Assembly: GCA_028456385.1 (NCBI GenBank)
Contig: JALNQF010000030.1
Location: forward strand, 124,001 to 188,000
Direction of reading: 5' to 3'
Origin: Ophiosphaerella korrae
Taxonomy: Eukaryota; Ascomycota; Dothideomycetes; Pleosporales; Phaeosphaeriaceae
DNA: 64,000 nt
Under the pieces are notes generated by a model. It did no database searches. It was not told where the DNA came from and saw nothing but the letters and a program-made list of their open reading frames with translations. Below are positions 41,451 to 52,787 of the stretch, in pieces; within the stretch, counting starts at the first letter, position 1; every line of letters starts with the position of its first letter. The position numbers were made by a program, and so were the translations under genes.

Positions 41451-42024
41451 CTAGCCTTCAATGCTGAAAATGGCAATCTGTCAACCGATGTGCAAATTGT
41501 CGCTGACATGTTGTCTTTATCACTTTTCTGTTTGGTTGTGGTACGATTGTGCCTGTAGGCTACGTATGCCCAGGACCTTGTCATTGGCACCCAGAGCTAG
41601 GCGGTGTGTAGAAAATGTTCTAGATTAATGATACCAAAAGGACAAGGGCCTTAGGTCGGAGAAGATGCCGGCGGAAAAATACTTGTTGCATGGCTGGCGG
41701 GGCGGAGAAAAGCCTATCACTGGTACGCTGCAACCCTGGCAGGTTTGCAACCATTCGCCAAGGTTTTCCGCTACAAAAGACTATATAATGCAGACCTACG
41801 TGTGCTTTCAAAAGAAAATGCTGAGGCTTGGTTGATACTGATCCACGGCAAACGAAATCGCAGGAGCCGTCTGTTCCAATAAGTCTCGAACAGATCTGTG
41901 TATTCGTATCCCTATTCTCAACTACGTCGTACATTCCAGTTCAATCTCAGAAAGAGAAATTGATGCTAGTAAAGCAACTGCGGTGTAAGTACCTATCGAT
42001 GTGCAACAAGCTCCTATCATAGTC
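41451..42024. promoter_or_regulatory. Divergent region between the NoxC-like gene and the esterase
   Basis: About 570 bases between head-to-head genes. Short frames on both strands lack protein character. Confidence 0.35.
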
Positions 42025-43191
42025 ATGGCGCAGTGGCTTCGGATGGGACGGCGAGAGAGCCTTGACATACGTCATCCAGACTTTGCTAAACTTTGGTGGA
42101 TCTCCACCCTCCCTCCCTTGCCGCGGCGCTCTCACAAACACCCCTGTTCAACTAACTCTACAACAATGTTTGAAAGCGTGCACAAATCACATTACGCAGC
42201 TAAAGGAGGTGGTTCTATCTGCGTTATCGATCGCGATGATCGATCTCAGTTCATGTCTGTCCTTCAGTTCCTAGTTCGACTGTTTCGCAGCCAGCTAAAC
42301 AGCGGTCATCCAGACCATGAGGACGGCTCGGTGATTTTGGATCCTCCCAAGTCAAAATTGCGCAACTGCACCATTACCAAACGCACTGTTTGCGATATAC
42401 ATATTTATGACATTGTTCCACCCAAGAAGCTTGCAAAGGCTGGGAAGAAGCGCATCTATTATTTCACTGGAGGAAGTTGGCAAAGGGTACCTTCTAATCA
42501 GCATTGGTCAGCATGCTCCAAGATGGCTATTGACCTTCCAGACACCATCGTCTCGGTTGTCTCGATGCCAATTGCGCCAAACAACCCCGCGCCAAGTTCA
42601 TTTCCATCGTGTATGAAGCTGTATCGTGCGTTGCTAGCGGAGGCTCAAGAAGCAGGAGATCGTGTTATACTAGCAGGGGATTCATCCGGAGCAAACGCGA
42701 TTCTGTGTTTGGCACTCGAAGCGCTGAGAGAAGATGCTGAAAGTGGAAAGGATGCATCAAGTGCAGATAAGTCAAGTCCACATCCAGTAGCCCTCATGGT
42801 AATCAGTCCATCAACCGACTTAACGCGGAATAACCCAGACATCGATAAGGTTGCCCCATATGATCCTCTACTCACACCTGGTGTCATCAGGTAGACAGCA
42901 AAAGCATGGCACGCCGACTGGGACCTAGCGGATCGCAGAGTGTCGCCCTTGAACGCCGATATCTCGCTGCTTGCGAAACGCGGTATCAAGGTGCATGGCA
43001 TAACCTCCGGCAACGATGTCTTGGCGCCTGATGGAGTCATTTTCCGCAACAAGTGTTCTGAGTTTAATGTCGAGGGAAAGTGGTTGCATTGGGAAAAGCA
43101 AATGCATTGCTTCATACTTACGCTACCATATGGCCTTCGGGAAGCGAAGGAGGGCATGGAATGGATTGTTGATGTACTGAGGGACGAATAG
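42025..43191 (+). pseudogene. Alpha/beta-hydrolase (HSL-like esterase) with one in-frame TAG
   Basis: One frame runs from an ATG at 42025 (MAQWLRMGRRESLDIRHPDF) to a stop at 43189-43191, broken only by a TAG at 42892-42894. Before the stop are the oxyanion-type YYFTGGSWQ and the nucleophile motif ILAGDSSGANAILCL (GxSxG). After it the same frame continues with TAKAWHADWDLADRRVSPL, ISLLAKRGIKVHGITSGNDV (catalytic Asp region) and WEKQMHCF (catalytic His). All three triad regions are intact and no frameshift is seen, so the inactivation is a single base change, for example CAG to TAG. No intron can remove the stop without cutting conserved sequence. If the stop is real, the product lacks Asp and His and would be inactive. 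Confidence 0.75.
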
Positions 43192-46100
43192 AGAGTTTGC
43201 AGATTGGTTTTCTTTGTTACAGGATACCCTTGTTGTTGTTGTTCTATGACTGAAAGTAGATGTATACTTTTATATATCTTGCATATTCACTCTGATAGGC
43301 CCAAGATATATTTAAGGATTTTTATAACAATGATCCAAAACAATATGATTATCCCCCCTCCTTTCTCCGAAACAATATCACTTAACCCAAGCAAAATCAG
43401 ACCTTGTTGACCTCCCCTGATAAGCATGTGAAGTTCATACTTCTTTGCGGCTAGCGTTTGAGAGATGGTGATGACGAAAATGTTCTCCGGGCTACTAATG
43501 GCCATATTCTTTTGGCTTGAGGTAGAAATAGAGTTCGTCCCTTATTTCTCTTTCTGAATTTGCTGATGATGGTGGGGCCCTAAAACGTGGCCTCGATTGA
43601 CATGGAGAACAATGGTCTGTTGAAAGATCGTGGCCCTAAGGCACTGACGCCATCCCACTGAGGAGGGTATAACCGTTACAAATTGAGTCATGTTGTACCT
43701 TTCAGAGTGCCTGCGATATTGCCGGTTCGGAGTGCTCGATGCTCACTGAGGGACGGCTTTGCCGGAGTTATATGTTCGTTGACACCTTGATTGAGATCCC
43801 TTCTTTACCATCGTTTGACAACCGGGGGGGGGATTGTCACGGGACATGACTAAGCCTCCATACTATATATAGCACTGGCCTAGCTTAGTTGAGGAACCAT
43901 CACAATACAATCATACATTCTGACTACGTCATCCATCGATCCCTCACAGGAATCCCGTGAAATCCAGAGCGGGAGATGTACCAAAGTAATCGTAAATAGA
44001 TATTGCGGCGATGCGCAGACGATCACCCAAAGTAGGGCTATTGCGATTGTGGTACAGATGTCTGTCGTCCTAAGGCCATATTCCAACAACTATGGTTCTG
44101 ATCATCTCTTAAAATTTGCAAAGGCGATGACAACTGCTTTGAAGTTAAAAGCGTTCGCGATAATGATGCCATTATCGCTACAATCTGATTGGTTGATTTT
44201 TCCTGTCGCGCTAGTTCCCCAGTGTTCTCATGACGCTTTCTTACCGCCAACTTCCGCAGCATGACAGCCTGCTCGCATTTCCCCAAGAGACATGCCATTG
44301 TACACATTGCGAGGGCCATAAATAAAGACACCAATAGACCCATATGCGTATTGAAGGGTACAAAGCCGATCCTTCATCCCGATCCTCCATGTGGCTTGAT
44401 CCGAACATCCGGTTTTTCGTCCGCTCGTCTCCGTTCCAAAGATATCTTTTTTAAATACCAGCCCCTCATCTTAACCCTCTTCTGCATTCATATTTGGCTT
44501 CCCTCTTTCGCATACTTTACCCGCTGCGAGCTAGGTAAGCTGTCGACAACAGCTGCACTCGAGACTTTTATTGCAGAGCTTCTGTATCGCTACTTCTTAC
44601 ATTTAGACACATCCTCATCAGTCCGCGTATAGAAAAGTCGCCAAAGCCGTCAGTTGTTCCAGGAGGACTCGGAAGCGGATGCTATTATGCGACTCAGTGC
44701 AAGTGTTAGGTCATATATGACAATCACTGTCACGAAATTTGCGATAGCGACTTCTAAAAGCTAAGATAAGTATACCGGTCTGACGTGTTCTTACAATGTG
44801 TTGCCGAGGGGGAAACATGGACGACGAAAGCGATCCATGATTTATCGAGGGAGAGCTAAACGCCTTAGCAGTCGCTTGTGAATCTTCAAGTATGCCGGGT
44901 ACGAATGATGAGGATCGTGGCTGATGACCGGATCATCAACGACTCTCATGCTCGATTCATACGAGGATTTTATTCCATACTGCAGGTCGCAAATCGATAA
45001 CAGCGGGCCCCATGCTTCAACGTGTCGAGGCGATGCTTTTGTGTAAAGCCTTGAAGAAGGAGCATTCTTACAGGTTTTGACAATACAGATGAGGAACTTC
45101 GGACCGTGAAGCGATCAGGCTCCAGCATGAGGAGCGGGGCATATCGAAAAACCAGTAACTTCTCGTCTTTCGCCTTACCCTACACGTCACCTCAAGGATC
45201 GCTCGCGCAGCTTGTTTTCAAGCGTGGTGCAAGCCTTAGAGACATACAAAGGACTGCCTTTCGAGTTGCGTGGCCCAGCCTTGGCCCCCCCAAGATGGGT
45301 CGGGGGCCAGAACGAACGACCAAGCTTGTGGACAAGCATCCGCTTTCCTCGGCGCCTGCACCCGGTTGTTTGAGAACTCGATGGCCATGGACACGTCTGC
45401 CCGTGCCAGGGAGAACAGCTTTGGGTTGACATGGTCAGGCTTGCCAAGATTATTTCTGCCATGCGTTATGGATGGGTAAAGATGGACATTGATGATTCTG
45501 TGGAGCGATTGTGGGGGATCGACCATGCACAATTGGTTCTGACAAAATAAGAGATGTGTCACGAAGTGCTGTCTGGCATTCTCTGGACGGAGAAGGATGA
45601 AAAGGAAGGTACGCCGGGCCGACCAACAGCCGCGGGACAAGGCCCATGCGCTGACTCAGCGGCTGAGAGTTTGGTGATTCTATGACACAACGGAATGGAC
45701 ATTCCCACAGGGCGCCACTCATGGCCGGCCTCGTCTCGCTGGTTTGGCGATGCGGCGTTGCTTTTGTAGTCAGCCCAGAGAGCTGGGGTCCAGCTGGCCC
45801 CCTTTGGAGATTGGAAACAGCGCACAGGGATCCCATCGAATCTCGCGCACGAGCAGATTTAGGCGATCCCATCCACAGCCGGGCTGGACTGCATTCTATA
45901 CGGCGTACACGGGCGCCGAGCACAAGGACTCCGCCCGTCTCTCAGCATCAAACGCCGCTTGTCCAACCGTCCACGCGGCCTGGCACGCCGAGCCTGTCTA
46001 GGACACGCCGCATTGCGCTTCCACCAACGCGCACAGTGCCGAGTTCCGTTTGCTGCCCTCCAGGTCTGTGTTGCTGATGCCGGCTGGCTGCACAGGTCTT

Positions 46101-46589
46101 CGCAAGCTTGACAGGTGCTGGTCGCGTGCCTGGTTGGGTCGTGTGTCATGGTAGCGCGCACTAAGAGGCTTATTTATGCAGGGGACCGCCCCTGCTAAAT
46201 TAGACCGCACGCCTGTCACCGTCTTTGCACAAGCGACACGACGGCCAGCCAAACTCAATGGGGGCGCTCTGAACGCCCTTTAATTGGTGCTGTCAGCAGT
46301 CCCGTTGAGCAAAGACGGCACTGCCGCAGTGGCTCAGCCCATAGCTAGCCTGTGCTGTTTGCCTCAGCCCTCTCAGGAGTTGTTGCGGCACGGCTCTTAA
46401 TGCGCACGCGACCAGCTCTCTTCCCCAATGCCTCCCAATCCCATCGTCCTACAGGCAACAACACATGGCTGACAGTGCATCCTCCACCCTGAGCGAATCC
46501 GTCCTTCCTTAGCACGCCCTTCCAGTCCTTTGGGGGTCGGCACCTTGTCTTCACGATTCACGATCATTACGGCCGCTGCATCAACCACC
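43192..46589. other. Gene-poor 3.4 kb region
   Basis: The first half is AT-rich with short frames and a run of nine G at about 43825-43833. A minus-strand frame at 44343-44038 begins with a hydrophobic stretch (MGLLVSLFMALAMCTMACLL) but has no second support. The second half, 45.2-46.5 kb, is GC-richer with overlapping 80-150 codon frames on both strands, which is typical of composition rather than of genes. The last 600 bases are the promoter side of the sulfatase gene. Confidence 0.4.
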
Positions 46590-49496
46590 ATGGCGTTCAA
46601 CTACCTCGCACCCGTCCAGGCTCTCTCCAGGCCCAAAAATCAGTTTTCTTTCTTCTTTGTCGCCTTCTTTGTTGCCAAGCTCATGCATCTCGGCAGCCAC
46701 GCTGGATCGCTGCCTATTGTGCTATACCTTCTGTACACTCCTACCTTCTTCCTTCCCGACGTGCTTCTTCTCCTCGGTAGCAAGCTTCTCATTTATAGAG
46801 TTAATGGAGGGCAACTATCTGCATTCCGACGAGTCGTCGGGGGTGCTCTCGCGTAAGTCCCATCACCTGAGCCTGTGTGACCCGTTTTTGCTGACATCAA
46901 TACTTGTAGTGTATTTACCGCCGCTTGTTCAGCTGCACAAATATCTTTCTACATCGAAACTGGAGGCGAAATCCAATGGATGGCCGCAAGCAAAGTCCTA
47001 GGCGGTACAGGAGGCCTAGGACTCTTGTTGTCTGGCTTACCCGCCATGATCATTGCTTTCATGATTCTCTACGCCATTGCGCTTGTCATTACCCCAAAGT
47101 TCTACGACTTCATCGACCAGGTGATGGCGACTATCAGCTGGGCATTCCGATTCAGCTTTCGATTCATGTTCCTCCTGCTCACGCGAAGAAAAGAGAAGCT
47201 CGAAGAAGAGGAGGTCTTGATCACTCTCGAGGAAGAACAGCTGCTCTCATCTGACTCTCTCGAGGGTACTAGTCCAAAGCCTTTTCGTCCCAAACGCCGC
47301 TCAAGCACTGTGTATGCCTTGACCGTCACAGTCATCACCATCGGCCTTAGCGTACTTGTCACCGTGCTCCAAACCGTTCGACCTATCACACCACCATATG
47401 CGCACATGTCGGGCTCGCTTCCTATCACCATTATTGAGGCCTTTTTGTTTCAACCTATCAATTCTGAATTCTGTCTCTCGCACCCAGTGGAAGCCGCCAT
47501 CTTCCCTTTTGACCGTTTCACTAAATTCTTTAATATCCCACAGGAGCTGGATTGGATGCCGAGGTCAAGCAACTGTAGTAAACAGAATGGTCCTCGCCCG
47601 CCGCCATGGGCCATGGTCCCAGGCAGAGAGGGACCAGGTGGGCCTAGGCGTCACGGACCCGGGGAAGGGCCAGGTGGCCCTGGGCATCGCAGACCACCCC
47701 CTCCCAGGGCTCTTCCACAATCGCCTGCAGATCAAACTCAAGGCAGTTTTGCCCACCCTAAGATCCCTTTCCGTCATGGGCAGGGTTGGTTCGGAGCATC
47801 AGACTGCGACATATTGAAGGTTTCCAACCTCGAGGCCAACATTCTTGAAACCTTAGGAGAAAGCATAAAAAAGAAAAGCCCCAAGATCAGGAATGTCCTT
47901 CTTCTAACACTTGAGAGTACTCGCAAGGATATGTTTCCTCTGAAGAAAGACGGCCACCCATACAAAACGATATTATCCACCTACGGTTCCTCCACCGATG
48001 CCACTGCCAGACTTGACGCCAAACTTCAGGGTATTACTGACACTTCAGCATTTTTGTCTGGCGAGCCAACCGGATTCCTCTCACATAATGAAACAAAGTC
48101 TGAAAACGATTGGAGGACCGCGTTCAAGGATGGAATGGGTTCTATCAACATCAATGGTGCCAATACGCAAGCTGCATATACACTCAAGAGTTTACTCAGC
48201 AGCCACTGTGGCACAGAGCCATTGGCAGTCGATTTTACCGAAGAAACCAGAGGTCACATTTATCAGCACTGCTTACCACAGATTTTCGAGAAGATGAGCT
48301 CAACAATCACCAAACAGGAAGAGACTGCCGCGAATAAGGGAAAGGGATTTCAATCAATGGGGTGGAATTCGGCATATGTCCAAGCAGTGACAGATCATTT
48401 CGATTCACAGGACGTCTTGAATGAGCAAATGGGATTCGAGAACGTCATCACGGACACTACCATATCAGACCCGAAATCAAAGCATTATCCACCGAAACAG
48501 CCTCGGGTCAACTATTTCGGGTTTCCAGAAACGGAGACATTTGGATACCTGCGAGATCTGTTTGTTGACGCACAAAAGGACAACAAACGAGTATTTGTCT
48601 CGCACCTAACAAGTTCAACGCATCACCCTTTTAAAACACCAAAGGACTGGGAAGGCAAGGCCTCATATATGCAGCCGGAGCGATGGCGTCCAGAGGATCC
48701 TCTCGAACCTTACCTCAATGCGATTCACTTCCAAGATCAGTGGATCTCGCAGATCTTTCAAATGCTACATGACATCGGAGCTCTCGAGGAAACTCTCGTA
48801 GTAATGACTGGCGACCACGGCCTCGCTTTCAATGCTCTTGACAACACGCAGTCGGCAATCAATAACGGACATGTCTCAAATTTTGCAGTTCCCCTCTTGT
48901 TCATCCACCCAGACCTGCCCCGAATCCAGCTCAACGCCTCAACCACGCAAACATCTATCATCCCCACCATCCTCGACCTTCTCCTCGAAACCGACTCACT
49001 CCCTGCCTCAGCCGCCAAAATCGCGCAAGAAATCCTCCCCAACTACCAAGGCAACTCCATGATCCGCAACCTAGACTATACAGTCAAATCCGCATCCGGC
49101 GCCCCCTCCCCAGCCTTCTTCGCCCCCTTCCACTTCTCCGCCATCAACCCCGGCGGCGCCATCCTCGCCATCCGCGACGCAACCACCACATTCCGCCTCG
49201 TCCTCCCCCTCTGCTCCACCATTCCCCTCCGCTTCACCGACACTGCCACCGACCCGCTCGAACATGCGCCCATCGAGGGCTGGACCATGAAAGACCTCAG
49301 CGCCATCCTCAAAGTCAGGCACGGCGAGCGCGCGGTGCAGTGGGCGCAGTTGGCCGAGGAATTGGGTCGCTGGTGGGTATGGCATCAGCGCGAGCGCTGG
49401 GGGTATTGGGGCGAGGCCCGCGAGACGAGTAGGGGTGGTGCTGAGGTTGGAGGTGCGAGGGGAAGGATTCGAAAGGATCATTGGTGGGAGACGTGA
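46590..49496 (+). CDS. Membrane-bound sulfatase of LTA-synthase type
   Basis: Two exons, 46590-46852 and 46910-49496, with a 57-base intron (donor GTAAGT, acceptor TTGTAG). The product is 949 residues. About five membrane segments fill the first 260 residues (FFFVAFFVAKLMHLG; LPAMIIAFMILYAIALVI; VYALTVTVITIGLSVLVTVL). A Gly/Pro/Arg-rich linker lies near 300-350. The sulfatase/alkaline-phosphatase-like domain follows: NVLLLTLESTRKDMFP near residue 420 (metal site with Thr/Ser nucleophile candidate), STHHPFKTP, and VMTGDHGLAF near 720 (metal-binding Asp-His). This topology matches LTA synthase-type phosphoglycerol transferases and their fungal relatives of unknown substrate. It probably acts on lipid or glycan head groups outside the cytosol. 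It is not a classical Cys-dependent sulfatase, because the CxPxR motif is absent. Confidence 0.82.
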
Positions 49497-50750
49497 GGCT
49501 TTTCATCATAGCATTTTTGTATCTTAGCGTGTATTTTACAAGGATAGACGGTGCATTGGGTTTAGAAAATTTTCATATTTATGTTCAGATATGCATTTTT
49601 CAACCGGGTTTGCAGCTTGGTTGAGTGATGGGAGGTCTAGATGTGGGTATGTGTGTTGTGACGGACATGCCGAGGTAGAGCATGTGGAAATGCGCTATGA
49701 TGGATTTGCGATAGAATTCTTACAAACTGTCTTGATTTTGCCGAGGAAGAAAAAGGGAAGTCTATCTTTGTCCAGGGAGATTGGAAGATACATGCAGTAA
49801 TGGATGGGATCCGGAAAACATTTTCTGAAAGGGTTACTAGTTGTTCGTTGACATGAAGGCTACGCTAGTTGGATCAGGGAGGGGTTGAACATTCCTTGAG
49901 GTATATGGCTAATTGCATGAGAATGAAGAATATAGTATTCATTGGGGTCAATGGAAGCAGAGAGTATATTAGTCGGTGGAAACCGTGAAAGCCCACAGAA
50001 AGAAGTTGTCATTGTGGTGAATGAGAGAAAAAAAAAATTAACAATTGGATCGAAGTAAGCAAGACATTTCAGTTGCCCTCAAGATGATGGTCGGACCTAT
50101 TAACTTCTGTGACGGATATCACGAGCTTAGGAATGAGCGGGAGCTGGAATCATTGATTGTACTGGCTATTGATTGGTAGAGTTCTTATACTTAGAGCTCC
50201 GCTGACCGAGTTCTCGGTAATTAGAGCTTTGCTATCCGAGCTCTCGGTGCTCAAAGCTCTTGGTGCCCGGGTCTTGACATGGAGCGGGGAGCCTCCGAGT
50301 TTAGGTTGATTTGTTCTAGCGAGCAGCTCCAAATATAGGAGTTTCTGCAACAACTTGTAATAACGCTAACCTAAGTTGCGTACTCAAAGTCACCCGTTCC
50401 TATTTATGCTCTGTTCAAGACCTCGTGTGTATTGAAAGAGGCAGGGCGAACTTTAGGGGCCAGTTTCCGGGCGTAGTCTCTCGTCGTCGTATCCCTAGGG
50501 TGATAAGAATCTCAGCACCCACGGACATGTTCGCGACGATGGAATTTCCCGTACCAGCGACTAAGGTCTGAATACGGTGAGATTCGGCTTCTGATACTGC
50601 GTCCAGCAGCGTCGTTGGATGAACCGATAGTATGCGACATATGTGTTGCGAGTCTTTGTTCGAATCCACAATATAAGGCAATTCCCTACGTCTAGGGCGC
50701 GCCAAGATTTTGAGGAGGTATGACGCTTGCGAAAGAAGGGGGCAGGTCGT
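49497..50750. other. Gene-poor region ahead of the HET pseudogene
   Basis: About 1.25 kb. It holds a 30-base tandem repeat (50191-50280, listed). The N-terminal part of the HET gene may also lie here in unrecognisable form. Otherwise no supported feature. Confidence 0.4.
50191..50280. repeat. Three tandem 30-base repeats
   Basis: Units at 50191-50220 and 50221-50250 share the core TTAGAGCT, then GCT, CCGAG and CTCGG in register, with 24 of 30 bases the same by eye. A third unit at 50251-50280 is more diverged. On the minus strand an open frame reads the repeats as 10-residue units (for example ALITENSVSG). Confidence 0.6.
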
Positions 50751-52787
50751 GTGCTGTGGACAGATGCGATATGCATCAACCAAAATGATAATAATGAGAA
50801 AGCTTACTAGATTCTATTAATGAGACACATCTATCAGCAGGCAGATTAGGTGTGAATTTGGCTGGGGGAGGCGTTCAAGGGCAGTGAGCTGGCTATGAAC
50901 TTGATTTTGTCAAAGACAACGCAGTTTTCAAAAAAGCGAAAGTTGGGAACGCTATACCAGGAGAATAGGAACATTTTACTCGGCTTACATGACATGATCA
51001 GTGTGGAAGCGATGCACACGTTGAGCGATATGGTGGACGAGCTTCGGGTGGGCGAAGTGAGGGAGCTATTTGATCCTCCATGGTGGAAGAGAGTGTGGTT
51101 ACGTTATGTATTCGAATGATTATAAAAGATATATGTTCATCATGTAGAATTATGTAAGAAGTTATCGTTGCCAAACGACTTGTTTTAATGTGTGGCAAGG
51201 ATTCAATGTCTTGAACCAACGTGGATAAAGGCTTCGGGAAAGAGATATGAAGCCTTCGGCCTCACACTCAATCTGCACTTTTAACTTATGAACGAAGGAC
51301 ACGTATTTCCCAGTCAGCTTCGTCAAAAGTGGCATGAAAAGGCCTGGGACCTCGGCATATACGAACTTCTATACGTCTTTCGACAACTTGAGTATGCTAA
51401 TCCAAGAAAACGCATATACGATTTTTCTGGCTCAGCTGAGCAGTCTCTGGGCTTCCCTTTGGCGCCGAATTATGCATGGTCGGTCTCTGGGGTGTACGTG
51501 AACAATACGAAAACCCTCATTGAGAAAATAAATACTTTGGACATTCTGAATTGGAAACGGGGGTGGCAGGGTGAGACGCCTGCGAAGGCTCCGCGTCGTT
51601 CACTAAGTCTCTTCCATCAGGTTAGATGCTATGTTACTGCCTGTTTAGTTTCGAATCAATCCCCGTATCTGACCAAAGCATACCAAGTCGAGGTGTCAGG
51701 GCCAGCTTGGGCACGCCTTCTATCTGAGTGGGAGCGGATATAAAATGAAGACGTGGTTCAATATTACGATTTGGGACTCTCACGTCTTTCAAGATAATAG
51801 TACCCATTTCGGTCAAGAGCCGCAAAAGCCAACATCCGTCAAGAATCAGTCTCCGCTGCCTCCAAATTGGGAGAAAAGTTGGGGCAATCTAGGCATCCCT
51901 ACTATTAAATATCTTCTTAGGGAAGATAGGAAACATGATTTCGCTACTGGCCCTTTAGAAGTAGAACTGTAGCAACTACCATCGTGAGTACCAAATTGGG
52001 CGATATCGTCCCTTTAGGATCCAGAGCCACTGTTAGATTGGTCCAGCAACAACCCCCGCTACTGGGCTGGCGGGCCATTCTATCGAAAGATTGTCGCGGA
52101 TGACGAAACGTTGTATATACAAAGCGTGCAGTTTGACACTATTGTGGAGTTAGCCTATGCATGGTATCCAGGATGCAAAGTCCCTCCCGCATCTAGAAAA
52201 GGGCATTAGGGTCCTTAGAAACTGGGAATATCTGGCGTATTGGCCCAAATCAGGCCGAAACTGTCCGTATGGGAGTAGGGAGGGCAACGTTGGTGGTCGG
52301 TTTGACACGACATGGCGGACGTTTATCGTGGATTATGCGGGACAAAGGGCTATTCCACATGAGGGCTAGGCGTTCATCGCATGCTGGTGGGGCGGGAAGG
52401 GAATGGGGGACGGACATCCCCGATCCAGACTCTTTCGACGGTCAAAATGGGGTACAGCGAGCGAGGTTCTCAGGAGACATAAAGGTACATATGAATATGA
52501 CATGGTTCTATATATCTGGATAGACTTAGGAGCGTGGATACACACTAGAACGCGGAACGATCTGCTGACGAGAAGAAGTATGGAGAGTATGTGCACATCG
52601 TGCTTTGTTTGTGATGCAGAAAAGATACATCGGGTTGGCGCCTTGGAATGCGAAACTCGGAGACGTGGCGTTTGTACCTCAAGGTGAGAAGACTCTGTTT
52701 ATGCTGCGACGTCGGCTTATGACTGATGGGTATAGCCTTGCTGGGGAGTCTTACGTCCATGGTATAATGGGTGGAGAAGCATTGTAG
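50751..52787 (+). pseudogene. Decayed heterokaryon incompatibility (HET) domain gene
   Basis: The HET core is clear at 50751 onward: VLWTDAICINQNDNNEKAY followed by a TAG at 50808-50810. LLMRHIYQQAD comes next with a TAG at 50847-50849 and a TGA at 50853-50855, then IWLGEAFKGSELAM and PPWWKRVWLRYVFE, all in the same frame. Further on, another stretch gives LLYVFRQLEYANPRKRIYDF and LGFPLAPNYAWSVSGVYVNN (51288-51743). The C-terminal end at 52605-52787 shows GLAPWNAKLGDVAFVPQG, LMTDGYSLAGESYVHGIM and GEAL, the usual tail of this large family. The intervening sequence is split over frames with several stops. Intact HET proteins trigger cell death on recognising a non-self partner; this copy cannot make a whole protein. 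Confidence 0.85.

Noticed and set aside
43825..43833. Run of nine G as a possible G-quadruplex
   Set aside because: It is a single run without the spaced G tracts needed for a defined intramolecular quadruplex.
45236..46258. Several overlapping 80-150 codon frames on both strands
   Set aside because: They overlap each other in all frames in a GC-rich stretch, have no domain or signal peptide, and look like composition shadows upstream of the sulfatase gene.
50658..50667. GTTCGAATCC, a tRNA T-loop-like sequence
   Set aside because: No matching D-arm or anticodon arm and no 7-base acceptor pairing within 80 bases on either side.
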